Translations under genes and position numbers: made by a program
In this document: piece after piece, positions 19,647 through 29,373 of the stretch
Layout: every line of letters starts with the position of its first letter
How positions within the stretch are numbered: the stretch's first letter is position 1
The notes under the pieces: generated by a model
Told to the model about the DNA's origin: nothing
What the model saw: the letters and a program-made list of their open reading frames with translations, nothing else
Databases searched by the model: none
NCBI RefSeq assembly: GCF_023509475.1
Contig: NZ_JAKSDZ010000002.1
Span: forward strand, 124,001-188,000
Reading direction: 5' to 3'
Origin: Aestuariirhabdus haliotis
GTDB taxonomy: Bacteria > Pseudomonadota > Gammaproteobacteria > Pseudomonadales > Aestuariirhabdaceae
DNA length: 64,000 nt

Positions 19647-19675
19647 AAAAAAGCCGGCATCTATGCCGGCCTTTT
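19647..19675 (-). terminator. Rho-independent terminator between tig and clpP
   Basis: On the minus strand, GCCGGCAT and ATGCCGGC form an 8-base GC-rich stem with a 2-base loop, extended by flanking A/T pairs and followed by TTTTTT. It lies 17 bases after the tig stop and about 35 bases before the clpP start. Confidence 0.88.
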
Positions 19676-19691
19676 ACTAAGTATCGCTTGA

Positions 19692-21029
19692 TTACTTATC
19701 GGATTCAGCGTCCTCTTCGGTCGCTGGCGCTTCAGGCGCGATCGCTTCCTTATAGGTGCACTGCTTCTCCGATATTTTAGCGTCAGCAAGAACAGTATCT
19801 ACAACTTGCTCTTCCAACACAACAGAGCGAACTTCCTGCAACTGCTTCTCGTTGCTCATGTACCAGTCAATCACTTGCTGGGGCTCTTGATACGCTGCAG
19901 CCATCTCTTCGATCATGGCACGAACGCTAGCATCGTCAGCTTTTAGCTCTTTGACCTTGACGATTTCTGCAACCACAAGACCCAGGCTAACTCGCTTCTG
20001 CGCCTGCTCTTCAAACATTTCCGCCGGTAGCATAGACAGGTCAATATTTTGACCACCACCAAACTGCTGTACAGCTTGCTGGCGCAACACATCAATTTCG
20101 TTAGTGATCAGGGCCTTGGGCAATTCGATATCGTGCACATTGCGCAGTCCATCCATTACCTGGTTTTTAACGCTATTCTTGATGGCCTGATCCAGTTCGC
20201 GCTGCATGTTTTTGGTAACTTCGGCGCGGAATGCCTCGATACCACCTTCAGCAACACCAAACTTGGCAAAGAACTCGTCATCCAGCTCTGGAACTTCGGG
20301 CGCGAGCACCTTACTTACGGTGCAAGCAAACTTCGCCGCCTTACCAGCCAGGGCTTCCGCCTGATAATCTTCCGGGAAAGTCACGTCAATCGTACGCTCT
20401 TCGGCGGCTTTAACTCCAACCAAACCGTCTTCAAAGCCCGGGATCATACGACCTGAACCCAGAACCAGGTCCATATCATCACCCGCACCACCTTCGAATG
20501 CTTCACCGTCGATAGTACCCACAAAGCTCAGCGTCAGCTGATCACCGTCCTCGGCTCCGCGCTCTACCTCTTCAGTAAATGCCTTATTCTGATCGCGCAG
20601 AGTGTTCAGCATATCTTCGATATCGGCGTCTGCAATCTCTGCTACTGGCTTCTTAACTTCGATCGCACCAAAATCGCCCAACGCAATCTCAGGATAGACT
20701 TCAAAAGTAGCGGTATATTCAAAATCTTCGCCATCTTTGACTTCCTTAGGCTCTACCGCTGGCATCCCGGCTGGATTCAAGGATTCTTTCTGTACCGCCT
20801 CAAAGAAGGTGGACTGAATCACTTCACCCACAACTTCCTGGCGTGCAGATGGGCCAAAGCGACGCTTGATGACGCTCATAGGCACTTTACCTGGACGGAA
20901 ACCGTCGATCTTCGCCTTGCGCGCAGTTTCCTGCAAGCGCTTGTTTACTTCGCTATCGATACGCTCTGCAGGGACGGTAATTGTCAGCCGACGCTCCAGA
21001 CCAGAAGTCGCTTCTACTGAGACTTGCAT
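19692..21029 (-). CDS. tig: Trigger factor, ribosome-bound folding chaperone
   Basis: Binds nascent chains at the ribosome exit tunnel and has prolyl-isomerase activity. The N-terminal ribosome-binding domain carries [19 protein letters not shown]. The FKBP-like domain is at about 150-245, with [17 protein letters not shown]. The C-terminal helical chaperone domain ends in an acidic tail (EDAESDK). Length 445 is usual. On the minus strand TATAAA lies about 20 bases before a good AGGAAA ribosome site, with TTGACC further upstream at a long 20-base spacing, a possible promoter. Confidence 0.97.
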   Translation of the reverse strand: MQVSVEATSGLERRLTITVPAERIDSEVNKRLQETARKAKIDGFRPGKVPMSVIKRRFGPSARQEVVGEVIQSTFFEAVQKESLNPAGMPAVEPKEVKDGEDFEYTATFEVYPEIALGDFGAIEVKKPVAEIADADIEDMLNTLRDQNKAFTEEVERGAEDGDQLTLSFVGTIDGEAFEGGAGDDMDLVLGSGRMIPGFEDGLVGVKAAEERTIDVTFPEDYQAEALAGKAAKFACTVSKVLAPEVPELDDEFFAKFGVAEGGIEAFRAEVTKNMQRELDQAIKNSVKNQVMDGLRNVHDIELPKALITNEIDVLRQQAVQQFGGGQNIDLSMLPAEMFEEQAQKRVSLGLVVAEIVKVKELKADDASVRAMIEEMAAAYQEPQQVIDWYMSNEKQLQEVRSVVLEEQVVDTVLADAKISEKQCTYKEAIAPEAPATEEDAESDK

Positions 21030-21126
21030 GATGTTTCCTCGCTAAACCTAACTTTTATACAGGCTTATTCAATATCCAGGGTCAACAACCAACGTTATCG
21101 CCCAACGTTTGTACGCGCTCAACGCA

Positions 21127-21158
21127 AAAATGGGGATAAGTTGCCTTATCCCCATTTT
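21127..21158 (-). terminator. Rho-independent terminator of the tRNA Arg-His-Leu operon
   Basis: AAAATGGGGATAAG and CTTATCCCCATTTT form a perfect 14-base stem around a TTGC loop, with the U-run on the minus strand. It lies seven bases beyond the tRNA-Leu CCA end. Confidence 0.93.
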
Positions 21159-21165
21159 AAAAATA

Positions 21166-21250
21166 TGGTGCGGAAGGAGAGACTCGAACTCTCACGCCTC
21201 TCGGCACCAGAACCTAAATCTGGCGTGTATACCAATTTCACCACTTCCGC
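21166..21250 (-). tRNA. tRNA-Leu (TAG)
   Basis: 85 bases with encoded CCA. The acceptor stem GCGGAAG pairs with CTTCCGC and the discriminator is A. The anticodon loop TTTAGGT between CCAGA and TCTGG gives TAG. A long variable arm (GCCGAGAGGCGT region) is typical of class II tRNA-Leu. The T-loop is GAGTTCGAGTCTC. Confidence 0.97.
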
Positions 21251-21341
21251 ATCGCTACGAGAATTGAGCAGAACACTGCTACGACTCGCTTTCTTCTAAC
21301 CAATCCAACCCTCAAAATAGGCATCGTATTGAGAGAGGGAA

Positions 21342-21418
21342 TGGGGTGGACGAAGGGGATCGAACCCTCGACAACAGGAGTCACAATCCTGTGCTCTACC
21401 AACTGAGCTACGCCCACC
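21342..21418 (-). tRNA. tRNA-His (GTG)
   Basis: The acceptor stem GTGGGCG pairs with CGTCCAC, and an extra G precedes position 1 opposite the C discriminator, the identity element of tRNA-His. The anticodon loop TTGTGAC between ACAGG and CCTGT gives GTG. CCA is encoded. Confidence 0.97.
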
Positions 21419-21450
21419 ACAATATCGTTAAAGCTCTACCCACCGGAAAA

Positions 21451-21527
<77 letters not shown>

Positions 21528-21598
21528 TCAATGTCGGCACAGGTTATGCCTCAAGCCTGCATACACAGGTGTGCGGCACCGCTCAACGAGTGGTGCGC

Positions 21599-21627
21599 AT
21601 AATACTCACAGGACCCTACCTCGTCAA
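21599..21627 (-). promoter_or_regulatory. Stable-RNA promoter for the tRNA operon
   Basis: On the minus strand: -35 TTGACG (21622-21627), a 17-base spacer, -10 TATTAT (21599-21604), then a GC-rich discriminator GCGC. A GC-rich discriminator is characteristic of rRNA/tRNA promoters under stringent control. The expected start is about 65 bases before tRNA-Arg. Confidence 0.8.
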
Positions 21628-21759
21628 CGCTTCACATGGCTTTTTTTGCCCTGCATGACGGATCAAAGCCCCTGACCCATTTCTGCTCAGCGCTCTTTGC
21701 CTACCATCATTTCCATGCGAAAATCCCCGCACCTTAAATACCAGCCCCAAAGCGAGACA

Positions 21760-22614
21760 ATGAGCGCACAATTAATAGACGGAAAAAAGATCGCCGCCAA
21801 CCTGATTGATGAAGTGGCCGCAGGCGTCCAAGAAAGAACCCGCAAAGGGCTTCGCCCCCCCGGCCTGGCGGTCATTCTGGTCGGAGAAGACCCGGCTTCC
21901 TCTGTTTATGTCGCCAATAAAAGGCGCGCCTGCGATCGTGCCGGATTTATCTCAAAATCCTACGATTGGCCGGCAGATACTAGCGAAGAAAATTTGTTGG
22001 AACTGATTGACGAACTCAATGACGACCCCGAAGTCGACGGCATTCTGGTACAGCTCCCCCTTCCCGCGCAGATTCAATCAGAGAAAGTATTAGAAAGAAT
22101 TCGCCCCGACAAGGATGTGGATGGCTTCCACCCCTACAATGTGGGCCGTCTGTGCCAACGTCTTCCCCTGCTCCGCCCATGCACTCCCAAAGGAGTCATG
22201 ACCCTGCTTCAATCCACTGGCATCCAGATTCGCGGCATGAATGCCACTATCGTCGGCGCTTCTAACATCGTTGGCCGTCCTATGACAATGGAGCTGTTAA
22301 TCGCCGGCTGCACCACTACTACCACCCATCGTTTCACCAAAGATCTGGAGGCTGAGGTACGCAAAGCCGATATCCTGGTGGTCGGCGTTGGCAAGCCAGG
22401 ACTGGTCAAAGGAGAGTGGATCAAACCGGGCGCGATCGTAATCGATATCGGCATCAACCGACTGGAGTGCGGAAAACTGGTCGGGGATATTGAGTTTGAT
22501 AGCGCTGCCGAACGAGCCGGCTGGATCACACCGGTTCCGGGCGGCGTTGGACCGATGACCGTTGCCACCCTGATCGAGAACACCCTCTATGCAGCTAACG
22601 AACTGCACGACTAA
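21760..22614 (+). CDS. folD: Methylenetetrahydrofolate dehydrogenase / methenyltetrahydrofolate cyclohydrolase
   Basis: Bifunctional one-carbon enzyme that interconverts 5,10-methylene-, methenyl- and 10-formyl-THF using NADP. The catalytic Tyr-Lys pair is in [12 protein letters not shown] and the folate motif is [11 protein letters not shown]. The Rossmann segment reads [19 protein letters not shown], and [18 protein letters not shown] is near the end. The 284-residue length from the ATG at 21760 matches the family. The ribosome site is weak. It is divergent from the tRNA operon and convergent with cysS across a terminator. Confidence 0.96.
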   Translation: MSAQLIDGKKIAANLIDEVAAGVQERTRKGLRPPGLAVILVGEDPASSVYVANKRRACDRAGFISKSYDWPADTSEENLLELIDELNDDPEVDGILVQLPLPAQIQSEKVLERIRPDKDVDGFHPYNVGRLCQRLPLLRPCTPKGVMTLLQSTGIQIRGMNATIVGASNIVGRPMTMELLIAGCTTTTTHRFTKDLEAEVRKADILVVGVGKPGLVKGEWIKPGAIVIDIGINRLECGKLVGDIEFDSAAERAGWITPVPGGVGPMTVATLIENTLYAANELHD

Positions 22615-22649
22615 CCCCTACTTCGACTATCTCAGCATGCAACCAAGAT

Positions 22650-22677
22650 AAAAAGGGGCCTGATTGCCCCTTTTTTT
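22650..22677. terminator. Terminator between convergent folD and cysS
   Basis: AAAAAGGGGC and GCCCCTTTTTTT form a stem around a short CTGATT loop. The U-tract is strongest on the plus strand (folD), but the A-tract also serves the minus strand. Confidence 0.9.
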
Positions 22678-22699
22678 AACATTCAAGGCATAAACCCTG

Positions 22700-24109
22700 C
22701 TAGTCAATGCGCCAACTGGTACCTTCTCTCGAATCCTCCAGCACTACGCCACTATCCAACAGTTCTTGTCGAATGCGATCGGCTTCAGCAAAATCCCTGG
22801 CTTTCTTGGCGGCGGCTCGCGCCTCGATCATCGCCTCTATGTGCTGCTCATCAACATCCGAACCCGATTGCAGAATATCATCAGCAGAGACCTGCAAGAT
22901 CCCCATTATCGCCCCTAGCGCTTTCAACTCTGCAGCTATTTTTAGCGCTGCTTCACCTTCCGCACTGTTCAATTCACGAACCAGATCATACATCGACGCC
23001 AAAGCCACTCGAGTATTAAAGTCATCGTTCATCGCATCCACAAAACGCTTATAAGTGGTGCTTTGGCCTAAGGATGAAACCGATGCTGGAGCCACTTGCC
23101 CGTAGGGTCGAAGCGCCTTATAGAATCGCTCTAATCCGCTACGAGCCTCGATCAAATTGGCCTCGGAATAATTGATAGGGCTGCGATAATGACTGCTGAT
23201 TAACAGATACCGGACCACCTCAGGGTGGTACTTTTTCAACACATCACGGATCGTGAAAAAGTTACCCAGCGACTTGGACATCTTTTCACCATCAACCCTT
23301 ACCGCGCCGGCATGCATCCAATAGTTGACGAATCGACAACCATTGGCCGCCTCGCTCTGAGCAATTTCATTCTCATGATGAGGAAACGGCAAATCGGGTC
23401 CACCGCCATGAATATCAAAAGTATCCCCAAGACAGTGCTTGGTCATGGCCGAGCACTCGATATGCCAGCCCGGGCGACCTGCCCCCCAAGGAGAGTCCCA
23501 ATGAGCCTCTTCCGGCTTGGCCGACTTCCAGAGCGCAAAGTCACGAGGATCCTCCTTGCTTTCCCCTACCTCAATACGTGCCCCGGACAATAACTCTTCG
23601 GGGTTTTTATTCGACAACTGACCGTAGGTCTCAAACTTGGCTACCCGATAATAGACATCACCATTATCAGCCGCATACGCATACCCCTTGTCGATCAGGG
23701 TTTGAACCATTTTGATAATATCTTCGATGTGGGCTGTTGCCCGTGGTTCCTGATCCGGTCGCAAAACACCAAGCGTACGCTCGTCTTCGTGCATGCAATC
23801 AATAAACCGGCCCGTAAGCTCGGTATAGTGCTCGCCATTTTCGGTTGCCCGGCGAATGATCTTGTCATCTATATCGGTGATATTGCGCACATATTCGACC
23901 TGCCAACCCTGAGATCTTAGATAACGAGTAATCACATCAAATGCGACCAGAACCCGAGCATGGCCGATATGGCAGTAGTCGTAGACCGTCATACCGCACA
24001 CATACATTCGAATAACCCCGGGTTGCTGGGGTTTAAACAACTCTTTGCTTCGACTCAGAGTGTTGTAGAGAGTAAGACTATGTTGACTGCTACTCTGATC
24101 CTGATCCAT
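22700..24109 (-). CDS. cysS: Cysteinyl-tRNA synthetase
   Basis: Class I aminoacyl-tRNA synthetase that charges tRNA-Cys. A zinc-site Cys is in [14 protein letters not shown] is CHIGHARV, further zinc ligands are in WHIECSAM and PHHENEIAQ, and KMSKS is KMSKSLGNF. Length is 469 from the ATG at 24109. A TTG immediately before it is less likely as the start. The ATG overlaps the glnS TGA (TGATG), indicating glnS-cysS translational coupling. Confidence 0.97.
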   Translation of the reverse strand: MDQDQSSSQHSLTLYNTLSRSKELFKPQQPGVIRMYVCGMTVYDYCHIGHARVLVAFDVITRYLRSQGWQVEYVRNITDIDDKIIRRATENGEHYTELTGRFIDCMHEDERTLGVLRPDQEPRATAHIEDIIKMVQTLIDKGYAYAADNGDVYYRVAKFETYGQLSNKNPEELLSGARIEVGESKEDPRDFALWKSAKPEEAHWDSPWGAGRPGWHIECSAMTKHCLGDTFDIHGGGPDLPFPHHENEIAQSEAANGCRFVNYWMHAGAVRVDGEKMSKSLGNFFTIRDVLKKYHPEVVRYLLISSHYRSPINYSEANLIEARSGLERFYKALRPYGQVAPASVSSLGQSTTYKRFVDAMNDDFNTRVALASMYDLVRELNSAEGEAALKIAAELKALGAIMGILQVSADDILQSGSDVDEQHIEAMIEARAAAKKARDFAEADRIRQELLDSGVVLEDSREGTSWRID

Positions 24110-25800
24110 CAAGCGCTCCCCTTGCGTACCCAGGTGTCTTTCAAACCGATTGTCTTGTTAATCACCAGTGTTTCCCCGGAAGAGTCATAACGATCAATAC
24201 AGAAATAACCTTCGCGCTCAAACTGAAAACGAGTTTCCGGCGCCGCCTCGGCAACGGAAGGCTCTACCCAACAAGCATCAAGTACTTGTAAGGAGTCCGG
24301 GTTGAGATGCTCGATAAAATCCTGCTCACCGCGATCAGGAGCTTCATGTGCAAACAAACGATCGTACAGACGTACCTTAGCCTGCTTGCCACGGGACACA
24401 GAAACCCAATGGATCACGCCGCGTGGACGGATGCCTTCGGGAGGATTTTCACCCACGGTATCCGGTACCAGAGAAGCCTTCACCTCGACAATTTCACCCG
24501 TATCATCGCGTATAACCTCATCGGCTCGTATCACATAGGCACTGCGCAACCGAACGTATTCACCCAACACTAGCCGCTTAAACTTTTTACGAGAAAGCGA
24601 TGTATCCTCAGTAAAATCGGAGCGATCGATGTACAGCTCTCGAGTGAAGGGCAACTCCCTGCTACCAAGCTCTTCGCGATTGGGATGAACCGGGGCCTTC
24701 ATCACCTCCACTTCGTCAGCTTCAAAATTGGTAATAACAATCTTGAGCGGGTTCAACACGCACATGGCACGAGCCGCATTTTCATTCAAATCTTCGCGCA
24801 GCGCGAATTCAAGCATACCCACATCCACAATACCGTCAGAGCGATTGGTACCAATCATGTCGCAAAACTTGCGCAAAGCCGCTGGCGTATAACCCCGCCG
24901 ACGCATACCCGAAATGGTCGGCATACGCGGGTCATCCCAACCATCAACAACCGCATCATCAACCAGACGCTTAAGTTTTCGTTTGCTGGTGACGGTGTAA
25001 TTGAGATTAAGGCGTGCAAACTCATACTGCTTGGGTGTCGCAGGGACCGGCAGATTCTCATGAAACCACTCATACAACGGCCTGTGATCCTGAAATTCCA
25101 GGGTACATATCGAATGAGTCACACGTTCTATGGCATCTTCCTGACCATGGGCAAAATCATAGCTTGGATAGATACACCACTTATCGCCGGTCTGATGATG
25201 AGATTCTTTGCGAATGCGATACAAAATCGGGTCACGCAGATTCATATTGGGTGAAGCCATATCGATGTTGGCTCTCAACACACAAGCACCCTCATCAAAC
25301 TCCCCCGCTCTCATTTTTTCAAACAGGGAAAGGTTTTCTTCTACGCTACGCCCCCGATAAGGGCTTTCGCGGCCAGGCTTGGTCGCCCAACCACGATACT
25401 CGCTTGCTTGCTCAGCGGAGAGATCACAAACATAGGCTTTACCCTCACGAATCAGGTGCAAGGCCCACTCATAAAACTGATCAAAATAGGAGGAGGCAAA
25501 ACGAGGCTCCCCGGACCACTCGAACCCTAGCCAACGAACATCTTCCTGAATCGCATCGATGTATTCCTGCTCCTCCTTCTCCGGGTTGGTGTCATCGAAA
25601 CGCAAGTTGCACTGACCACCGAACTGCTGCGCAAGGCCAAAATTGACACAAATCGATTTGGCATGGCCAATATGAAGGTAGCCATTCGGCTCTGGAGGAA
25701 ACCGGGTCTGCACCCGCCCGTCATTGAGACCGGCGGCAAGGTCATCACGAATAATCTGTTGCAAAAAGTTCGACGCAGAGGTCTGTTCGCTGTTGCTCAT
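24109..25800 (-). CDS. glnS: Glutaminyl-tRNA synthetase
   Basis: Class I synthetase that charges tRNA-Gln. The family motifs are [21 protein letters not shown] (HIGH), [10 protein letters not shown] and a KMSKS variant in [27 protein letters not shown] follows. The C-terminal beta-barrel anticodon domains end in [10 protein letters not shown]. The start at 25800 ([10 protein letters not shown]) is chosen over an in-frame upstream codon at 25854: it gives 563 residues, close to the family norm, and AGGG precedes it. It is divergent from ppiB. Confidence 0.96.
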   Translation of the reverse strand: MSNSEQTSASNFLQQIIRDDLAAGLNDGRVQTRFPPEPNGYLHIGHAKSICVNFGLAQQFGGQCNLRFDDTNPEKEEQEYIDAIQEDVRWLGFEWSGEPRFASSYFDQFYEWALHLIREGKAYVCDLSAEQASEYRGWATKPGRESPYRGRSVEENLSLFEKMRAGEFDEGACVLRANIDMASPNMNLRDPILYRIRKESHHQTGDKWCIYPSYDFAHGQEDAIERVTHSICTLEFQDHRPLYEWFHENLPVPATPKQYEFARLNLNYTVTSKRKLKRLVDDAVVDGWDDPRMPTISGMRRRGYTPAALRKFCDMIGTNRSDGIVDVGMLEFALREDLNENAARAMCVLNPLKIVITNFEADEVEVMKAPVHPNREELGSRELPFTRELYIDRSDFTEDTSLSRKKFKRLVLGEYVRLRSAYVIRADEVIRDDTGEIVEVKASLVPDTVGENPPEGIRPRGVIHWVSVSRGKQAKVRLYDRLFAHEAPDRGEQDFIEHLNPDSLQVLDACWVEPSVAEAAPETRFQFEREGYFCIDRYDSSGETLVINKTIGLKDTWVRKGSA

Positions 25801-26046
25801 TTCAGCCCTTAATATTGGCAGATAGGGAGTCCGCCTCACCCCTGGGTAAGGCATTGCAATAGTTACCTGGCGAAAACTCGACTCTGGGGAGACAGCTAAA
25901 ACAGTTTCCGTTCGGGAAGCCGCTTTCTCAGCACAGGTAAAAAACGTATTATACCTACCAAACGAGCCGTAGCGTAAGCACCTACGCCCTGCTTGACCAA
26001 ATTAGCATCGCGCCCCGAAAGGTCGCTCTAACATAAGGAACCGGCA

Positions 26047-26544
26047 ATGATTGTTTTGCACACCAACCATGGCGATATCAAAATTGAACTGAATCACGAA
26101 AAAGCCCCGAAAACAGCGGCCAACTTCGAAAGCTATGTCCGCTCGGGACACTACAATGGCACAATCTTTCATCGCGTTATCGGTAACTTTATGGTTCAAG
26201 GGGGGGGATTTGAACCTGGCATGAAAGAAAAAGCGACCAATGCCCCCATCGAAAACGAAGCGGATAATGGATTAAGCAATGAGATCGGCAGCATTGCCAT
26301 GGCCCGCACAAATGACCCGCACTCTGCCAGCGCTCAGTTTTTCATCAACGTCAGCGATAACGGCTTCCTTAACCACACCGCCAAAACGGAACAAGGCTGG
26401 GGCTATGCGGTTTTCGGCAAAGTCGTTGACGGTATGGATGTAGTCGAAGCCATTAAAGCGGTACGCACCGGCAATGCGGGCTTTCACCAGGATGTCCCCG
26501 TTGAGGATGTCGTGATCGAAAGCGCTGAGGTGATTGAGGAATAG
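26047..26544 (+). CDS. ppiB: Cytoplasmic cyclophilin-type peptidyl-prolyl isomerase B
   Basis: Accelerates cis-trans isomerisation of proline peptide bonds. The cyclophilin core shows [18 protein letters not shown] (active-site Arg and the Phe-Met-Gln strand), [20 protein letters not shown] and [16 protein letters not shown]. With 165 residues and no signal peptide it is the cytoplasmic form. The start ATG follows AAGGAA. A run of eight G (26200-26207) encodes the GGG of VQGGGF. The lpxH start lies three bases after the stop. Confidence 0.96.
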   Translation: MIVLHTNHGDIKIELNHEKAPKTAANFESYVRSGHYNGTIFHRVIGNFMVQGGGFEPGMKEKATNAPIENEADNGLSNEIGSIAMARTNDPHSASAQFFINVSDNGFLNHTAKTEQGWGYAVFGKVVDGMDVVEAIKAVRTGNAGFHQDVPVEDVVIESAEVIEE

Positions 26545-26547
26545 TCA

Positions 26548-27309
26548 TTGACTACGCTGTTCATTTCAGACCTGCACTTGCAGGAAGAGCGCCCGGCCAT
26601 TGGTCGGGCTTTTTTACAGCTGCTGGAGAATTGCGGCGAGGACATCGAAGCCCTCTACATTCTTGGCGACTTCTTTGAATACTGGGTCGGCGACGACGGC
26701 ATTACCCCTTTCCAGGGGCGCATTGCAGATGCCCTGAAGCAGTTCAGCAAGAATGTTGCCCCGGTGTATTTTATGCATGGCAACAGAGACCTGCTGATCG
26801 GCAAGGAGTTCGCCAAAAAGGCAGGTTGCACGATTCTGCCCGACCCTACGGTAGTCGACCTGTACGGCGAGCCGACTCTGCTTATGCATGGCGACAGTCT
26901 CTGCACCCTGGACATTGCGTACCAACGCTTTCGAAGGGTCACCCGCAACCCGATAATGCGCTGGCTGATTTTGCATTTGCCGCTAAGCTACCGCACCTCA
27001 TCCATTCAGAAACTGCGCACCAACAGCCAGCAACAGGGCCCGACAAAGTCCCGTGAAATTATGGATGTAACCCCTGCTGAGGTTGAGCGAATTATGGCCA
27101 AGAATCGTTGCAAACGGTTAATCCACGGTCACACCCATCGACCAGCCCGTCACCCTATGAACATTCAGGGAGAAGCGGCAGAGCGGATTGTACTGGGGGA
27201 CTGGGAACAGCAAGGCTGGCTAATTAGGGCCACCCCGGACTCTCTAGAACTGGAAAGCTTCGAGATAGAAGAAACTCAACCAGATGCCAGCGAGAAGGCT
27301 GCAAGCTAG
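26548..27309 (+). CDS. lpxH: UDP-2,3-diacylglucosamine diphosphatase
   Basis: Cleaves UDP-2,3-diacylglucosamine to lipid X in lipid A synthesis at the inner-membrane face. It is a calcineurin-type metallophosphatase, with metal ligands in FISDLHL (Asp, His), LGDFFEYWVGDD (Asp), MHGNRDLL (Asn) and IHGHTHRPARH (His cluster). It has 253 residues. It begins with TTG at 26548, supported by TTGAGGA; no ATG fits the conserved N-terminus. It is in an operon with ppiB, as in Pseudomonas. Confidence 0.95.
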   Translation: MTTLFISDLHLQEERPAIGRAFLQLLENCGEDIEALYILGDFFEYWVGDDGITPFQGRIADALKQFSKNVAPVYFMHGNRDLLIGKEFAKKAGCTILPDPTVVDLYGEPTLLMHGDSLCTLDIAYQRFRRVTRNPIMRWLILHLPLSYRTSSIQKLRTNSQQQGPTKSREIMDVTPAEVERIMAKNRCKRLIHGHTHRPARHPMNIQGEAAERIVLGDWEQQGWLIRATPDSLELESFEIEETQPDASEKAAS

Positions 27310-27321
27310 CGCATAAAATGC

Positions 27322-27987
27322 TCAGCTAACAACAAACTGCCCACTGGCATCCAAATCCTCAGCCTGGGTGCTGATGGGCACACCGCTGTGAAAGCGAAAG
27401 TCAGGATCTTCCTCCTCAATTGCCGCCCTCTCAAGCTCACGAAAAAACACGATTCGGTCCTCGACAGGCTCACTTGAGCTGTTACGAGCAAGCTCCAGGT
27501 AACCGCGATAATGGCGACCTTCTGAACGCAATAGCGAAAGATAAAAGGCGCTTAACTCCTCATCCAGCAGAGGCGCTAACGCAGCAAAGCGCTCACAGGA
27601 CCGCGCCTCAATAAAGGCACCGATTATTAACTGATCAACAAGTCGTGCAGGCTCCCAAGTCCTGACGTGCTGATGCAGCCTGGAAGCATAACCTGAGGCT
27701 GACAGATGACGGTACTCAACACCTCTTGCTTGCATAATGGCTAGCACTTGCTCGAAGTGCCGGAGTTCTTCACGGGCCAGTCGCGACATTTTATTCAGCA
27801 GGTCAGTATGCTCCACATAGCGAAACATCATTCGCAGCGCCGTTGATGCTGCCTTTTTCTCGCAATTGGCATGGTCGATTAACAATATTTCTGGCTCACA
27901 CAGGGCTCTCTGCAACCAGGCCTGAGGAGTCTCACAAGCCAAAAAAGCATTAATTTCCTTCAAAACATCCGCATCACTCGACGCCAT
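27322..27987 (-). CDS. miaE: tRNA-(ms2io6A)-hydroxylase
   Basis: Oxygen-dependent diiron enzyme that hydroxylates the isopentenyl group of ms2i6A37 in tRNAs reading U-starting codons. The ferritin-like four-helix core shows DHANCEKKAASTAL, REELRHFEQVLAIM, GAFIEARSCERF and LRSEGRHYRGYL, each placing Glu/His metal ligands. It has 221 residues from the ATG at 27987, preceded by GGTGAG. The frame extends four codons further upstream without a better site. It converges on lpxH with a 12-base gap. Confidence 0.93.
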   Translation of the reverse strand: MASSDADVLKEINAFLACETPQAWLQRALCEPEILLIDHANCEKKAASTALRMMFRYVEHTDLLNKMSRLAREELRHFEQVLAIMQARGVEYRHLSASGYASRLHQHVRTWEPARLVDQLIIGAFIEARSCERFAALAPLLDEELSAFYLSLLRSEGRHYRGYLELARNSSSEPVEDRIVFFRELERAAIEEEDPDFRFHSGVPISTQAEDLDASGQFVVS

Positions 27988-28108
27988 TATTCTCACCACC
28001 CTTACAACGATTTAGATCCTGAAACGATAGGATATCAGTGTTTTTAACCATTTAGAGCGATTGAGCATGACATGGCTCAGCAATTATAACTATGCACGGG
28101 CAAAACGC

Positions 28109-28122
28109 TTGATATGATTCAA
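28109..28122 (+). promoter_or_regulatory. FNR/Anr-like box upstream of the universal stress gene
   Basis: TTGAT-ATGA-TTCAA matches the FNR/Anr consensus TTGAT-N4-ATCAA at nine of ten defined positions. It lies about 150 bases before the usp ATG. Downstream A/T-rich hexamers (TATAAA at 28131, CATAAC at 28152) could be -10 sites, but none is at the ideal distance. Confidence 0.5.
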
Positions 28123-28269
28123 ACAAGTGTTATAAATGTCCCTACGGACACCATAACTAGAGCCCTGCACCCCATCGAGATCGAGTCGAACGAGGTGGCA
28201 AAGTCGCAACAAAGGGACAGGTTCTCTCGCAAACAAAGGGCATAGATGCCCACTAGGGGATGAAGCTAA

Positions 28270-29139
28270 ATGCATAGTATAAATAACATTCTGGTAGTCG
28301 TTGATACCAGGAAAGCTGAGCACACAGCACTCAAGCGCGGCAAACTGATCGCCAAGGTGACAGGCGCAACTCTGCACCTTCTTGCATGCAACAAAAATTC
28401 CGATACCTCCTCACAAGCCGCGATGAACACCCTGGTTGAAAATGTTCACTCAAGCGGCATTAAGGCCGAGGGCCATGAAGAGTGGCACGAAAGCCTGACC
28501 ACCACCATCATTCAGGTACAGCAAGCCGAAGGTTGCGCTCTGGTCATTAAAGATGCCCGAGAAGAAAATGAACTAAAGCGTGCCGTTTTTGCCCCTGCGG
28601 ACTGGAAGCTATTACGCCGCTGCCCCTGCCCAGTGTTATTGGTCAAAAATGATCGCCCCTGGAAAGATGGCAATATTCTTGCCTCGATCGATGCCGACAC
28701 CACCGATCAGGATCACCAGATCCTTAACGAAGTAATTATGACCCATGCCCACGATATCGCAGGCCTGGCAGACGCCGAATGCCATATTGGAGCGGCACAC
28801 CCCGCCCCCATGCTTTCCTCCCCGGACCCGGTGTACCAGAACATTGAGAGCCTGGAAAAGTTGTATCGCGACGCTTGCACGCCTTACGCCAGCCAGCACA
28901 AAGTAGCCGACGAGTGCGTTCATATTGGAGAAGGTCCAGCCCAGAGCTACATTCCACAGCTTGCAGAGCAAATCGATGCCTCACTGGTTGTAATGGGCAC
29001 CGTGGCACGTACCGGAATTAGCGGGGCCATTATCGGCAACACTGCCGAGCTGATACTCGACAGCATCAGCTGCGACGTACTGACGTTAAAGCCAGTTGAC
29101 ATTATGGAACACCTCGAGACCGTAGTCACTCAAGGCTAG
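28270..29139 (+). CDS. Tandem universal stress protein (UspA family)
   Basis: A 289-residue protein made of two UspA-like domains. The first opens INNILVVVDTRKAEH and ends near RRCPCPVLLVKND. The second ends with the ATP-binding-type signature MGTVARTGISGAIIGNTAELIL followed by CDVLTLKP. The first half lacks a clear G-X2-G-X9-GS motif, so nucleotide binding is likely confined to the second. Such tandem Usps help survival under starvation or low oxygen in Pseudomonas. It stands alone between miaE and acnB. AGGGGATG precedes the start, and an Anr-like box lies upstream. Confidence 0.9.
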   Translation: MHSINNILVVVDTRKAEHTALKRGKLIAKVTGATLHLLACNKNSDTSSQAAMNTLVENVHSSGIKAEGHEEWHESLTTTIIQVQQAEGCALVIKDAREENELKRAVFAPADWKLLRRCPCPVLLVKNDRPWKDGNILASIDADTTDQDHQILNEVIMTHAHDIAGLADAECHIGAAHPAPMLSSPDPVYQNIESLEKLYRDACTPYASQHKVADECVHIGEGPAQSYIPQLAEQIDASLVVMGTVARTGISGAIIGNTAELILDSISCDVLTLKPVDIMEHLETVVTQG

Positions 29140-29165
29140 ACCCCACAACTTGAAAGCTAGCGTCC

Positions 29166-29187
29166 AGGCCCCTCAACCGAGGGGCCT
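29166..29187 (+). terminator. Terminator after the universal stress gene
   Basis: AGGCCCCTC and GAGGGGCCT form a perfect 9-base stem around AACC, followed by TCATTCATTCC, a poor U-tract. It lies 26 bases beyond the stop. Confidence 0.65.
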
Positions 29188-29236
29188 TCATTCATTCCAT
29201 GAATGCTCGATATACCCTTCTAATCCAACGTCTTAC

Positions 29237-29265
29237 TTAACTTCCAAGCACGCCTCCGTTATAAT
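29237..29265 (+). promoter_or_regulatory. Sigma-70 promoter for acnB
   Basis: -35 TTAACT (29237-29242, four of six), a 17-base spacer, and consensus -10 TATAAT (29260-29265). The predicted start is about 100 bases before the acnB GTG. Confidence 0.75.
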
Positions 29266-29373
29266 TTCGCCGCCAATTTGAGGGGTTACCAGCCCGTGAC
29301 GCATACCTGTTGGAGGCTGAATCACACCAGATTCCAGCTTGGGCGACAGAATAACTGATGAGGGTATTTCAAA

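Noticed and set aside
26200-26207. Run of eight G in ppiB, considered as a second slippage site
   Set aside because: It encodes the conserved Gly residues of the cyclophilin VQGG strand, so protein constraint explains it; shorter than the yejB run.
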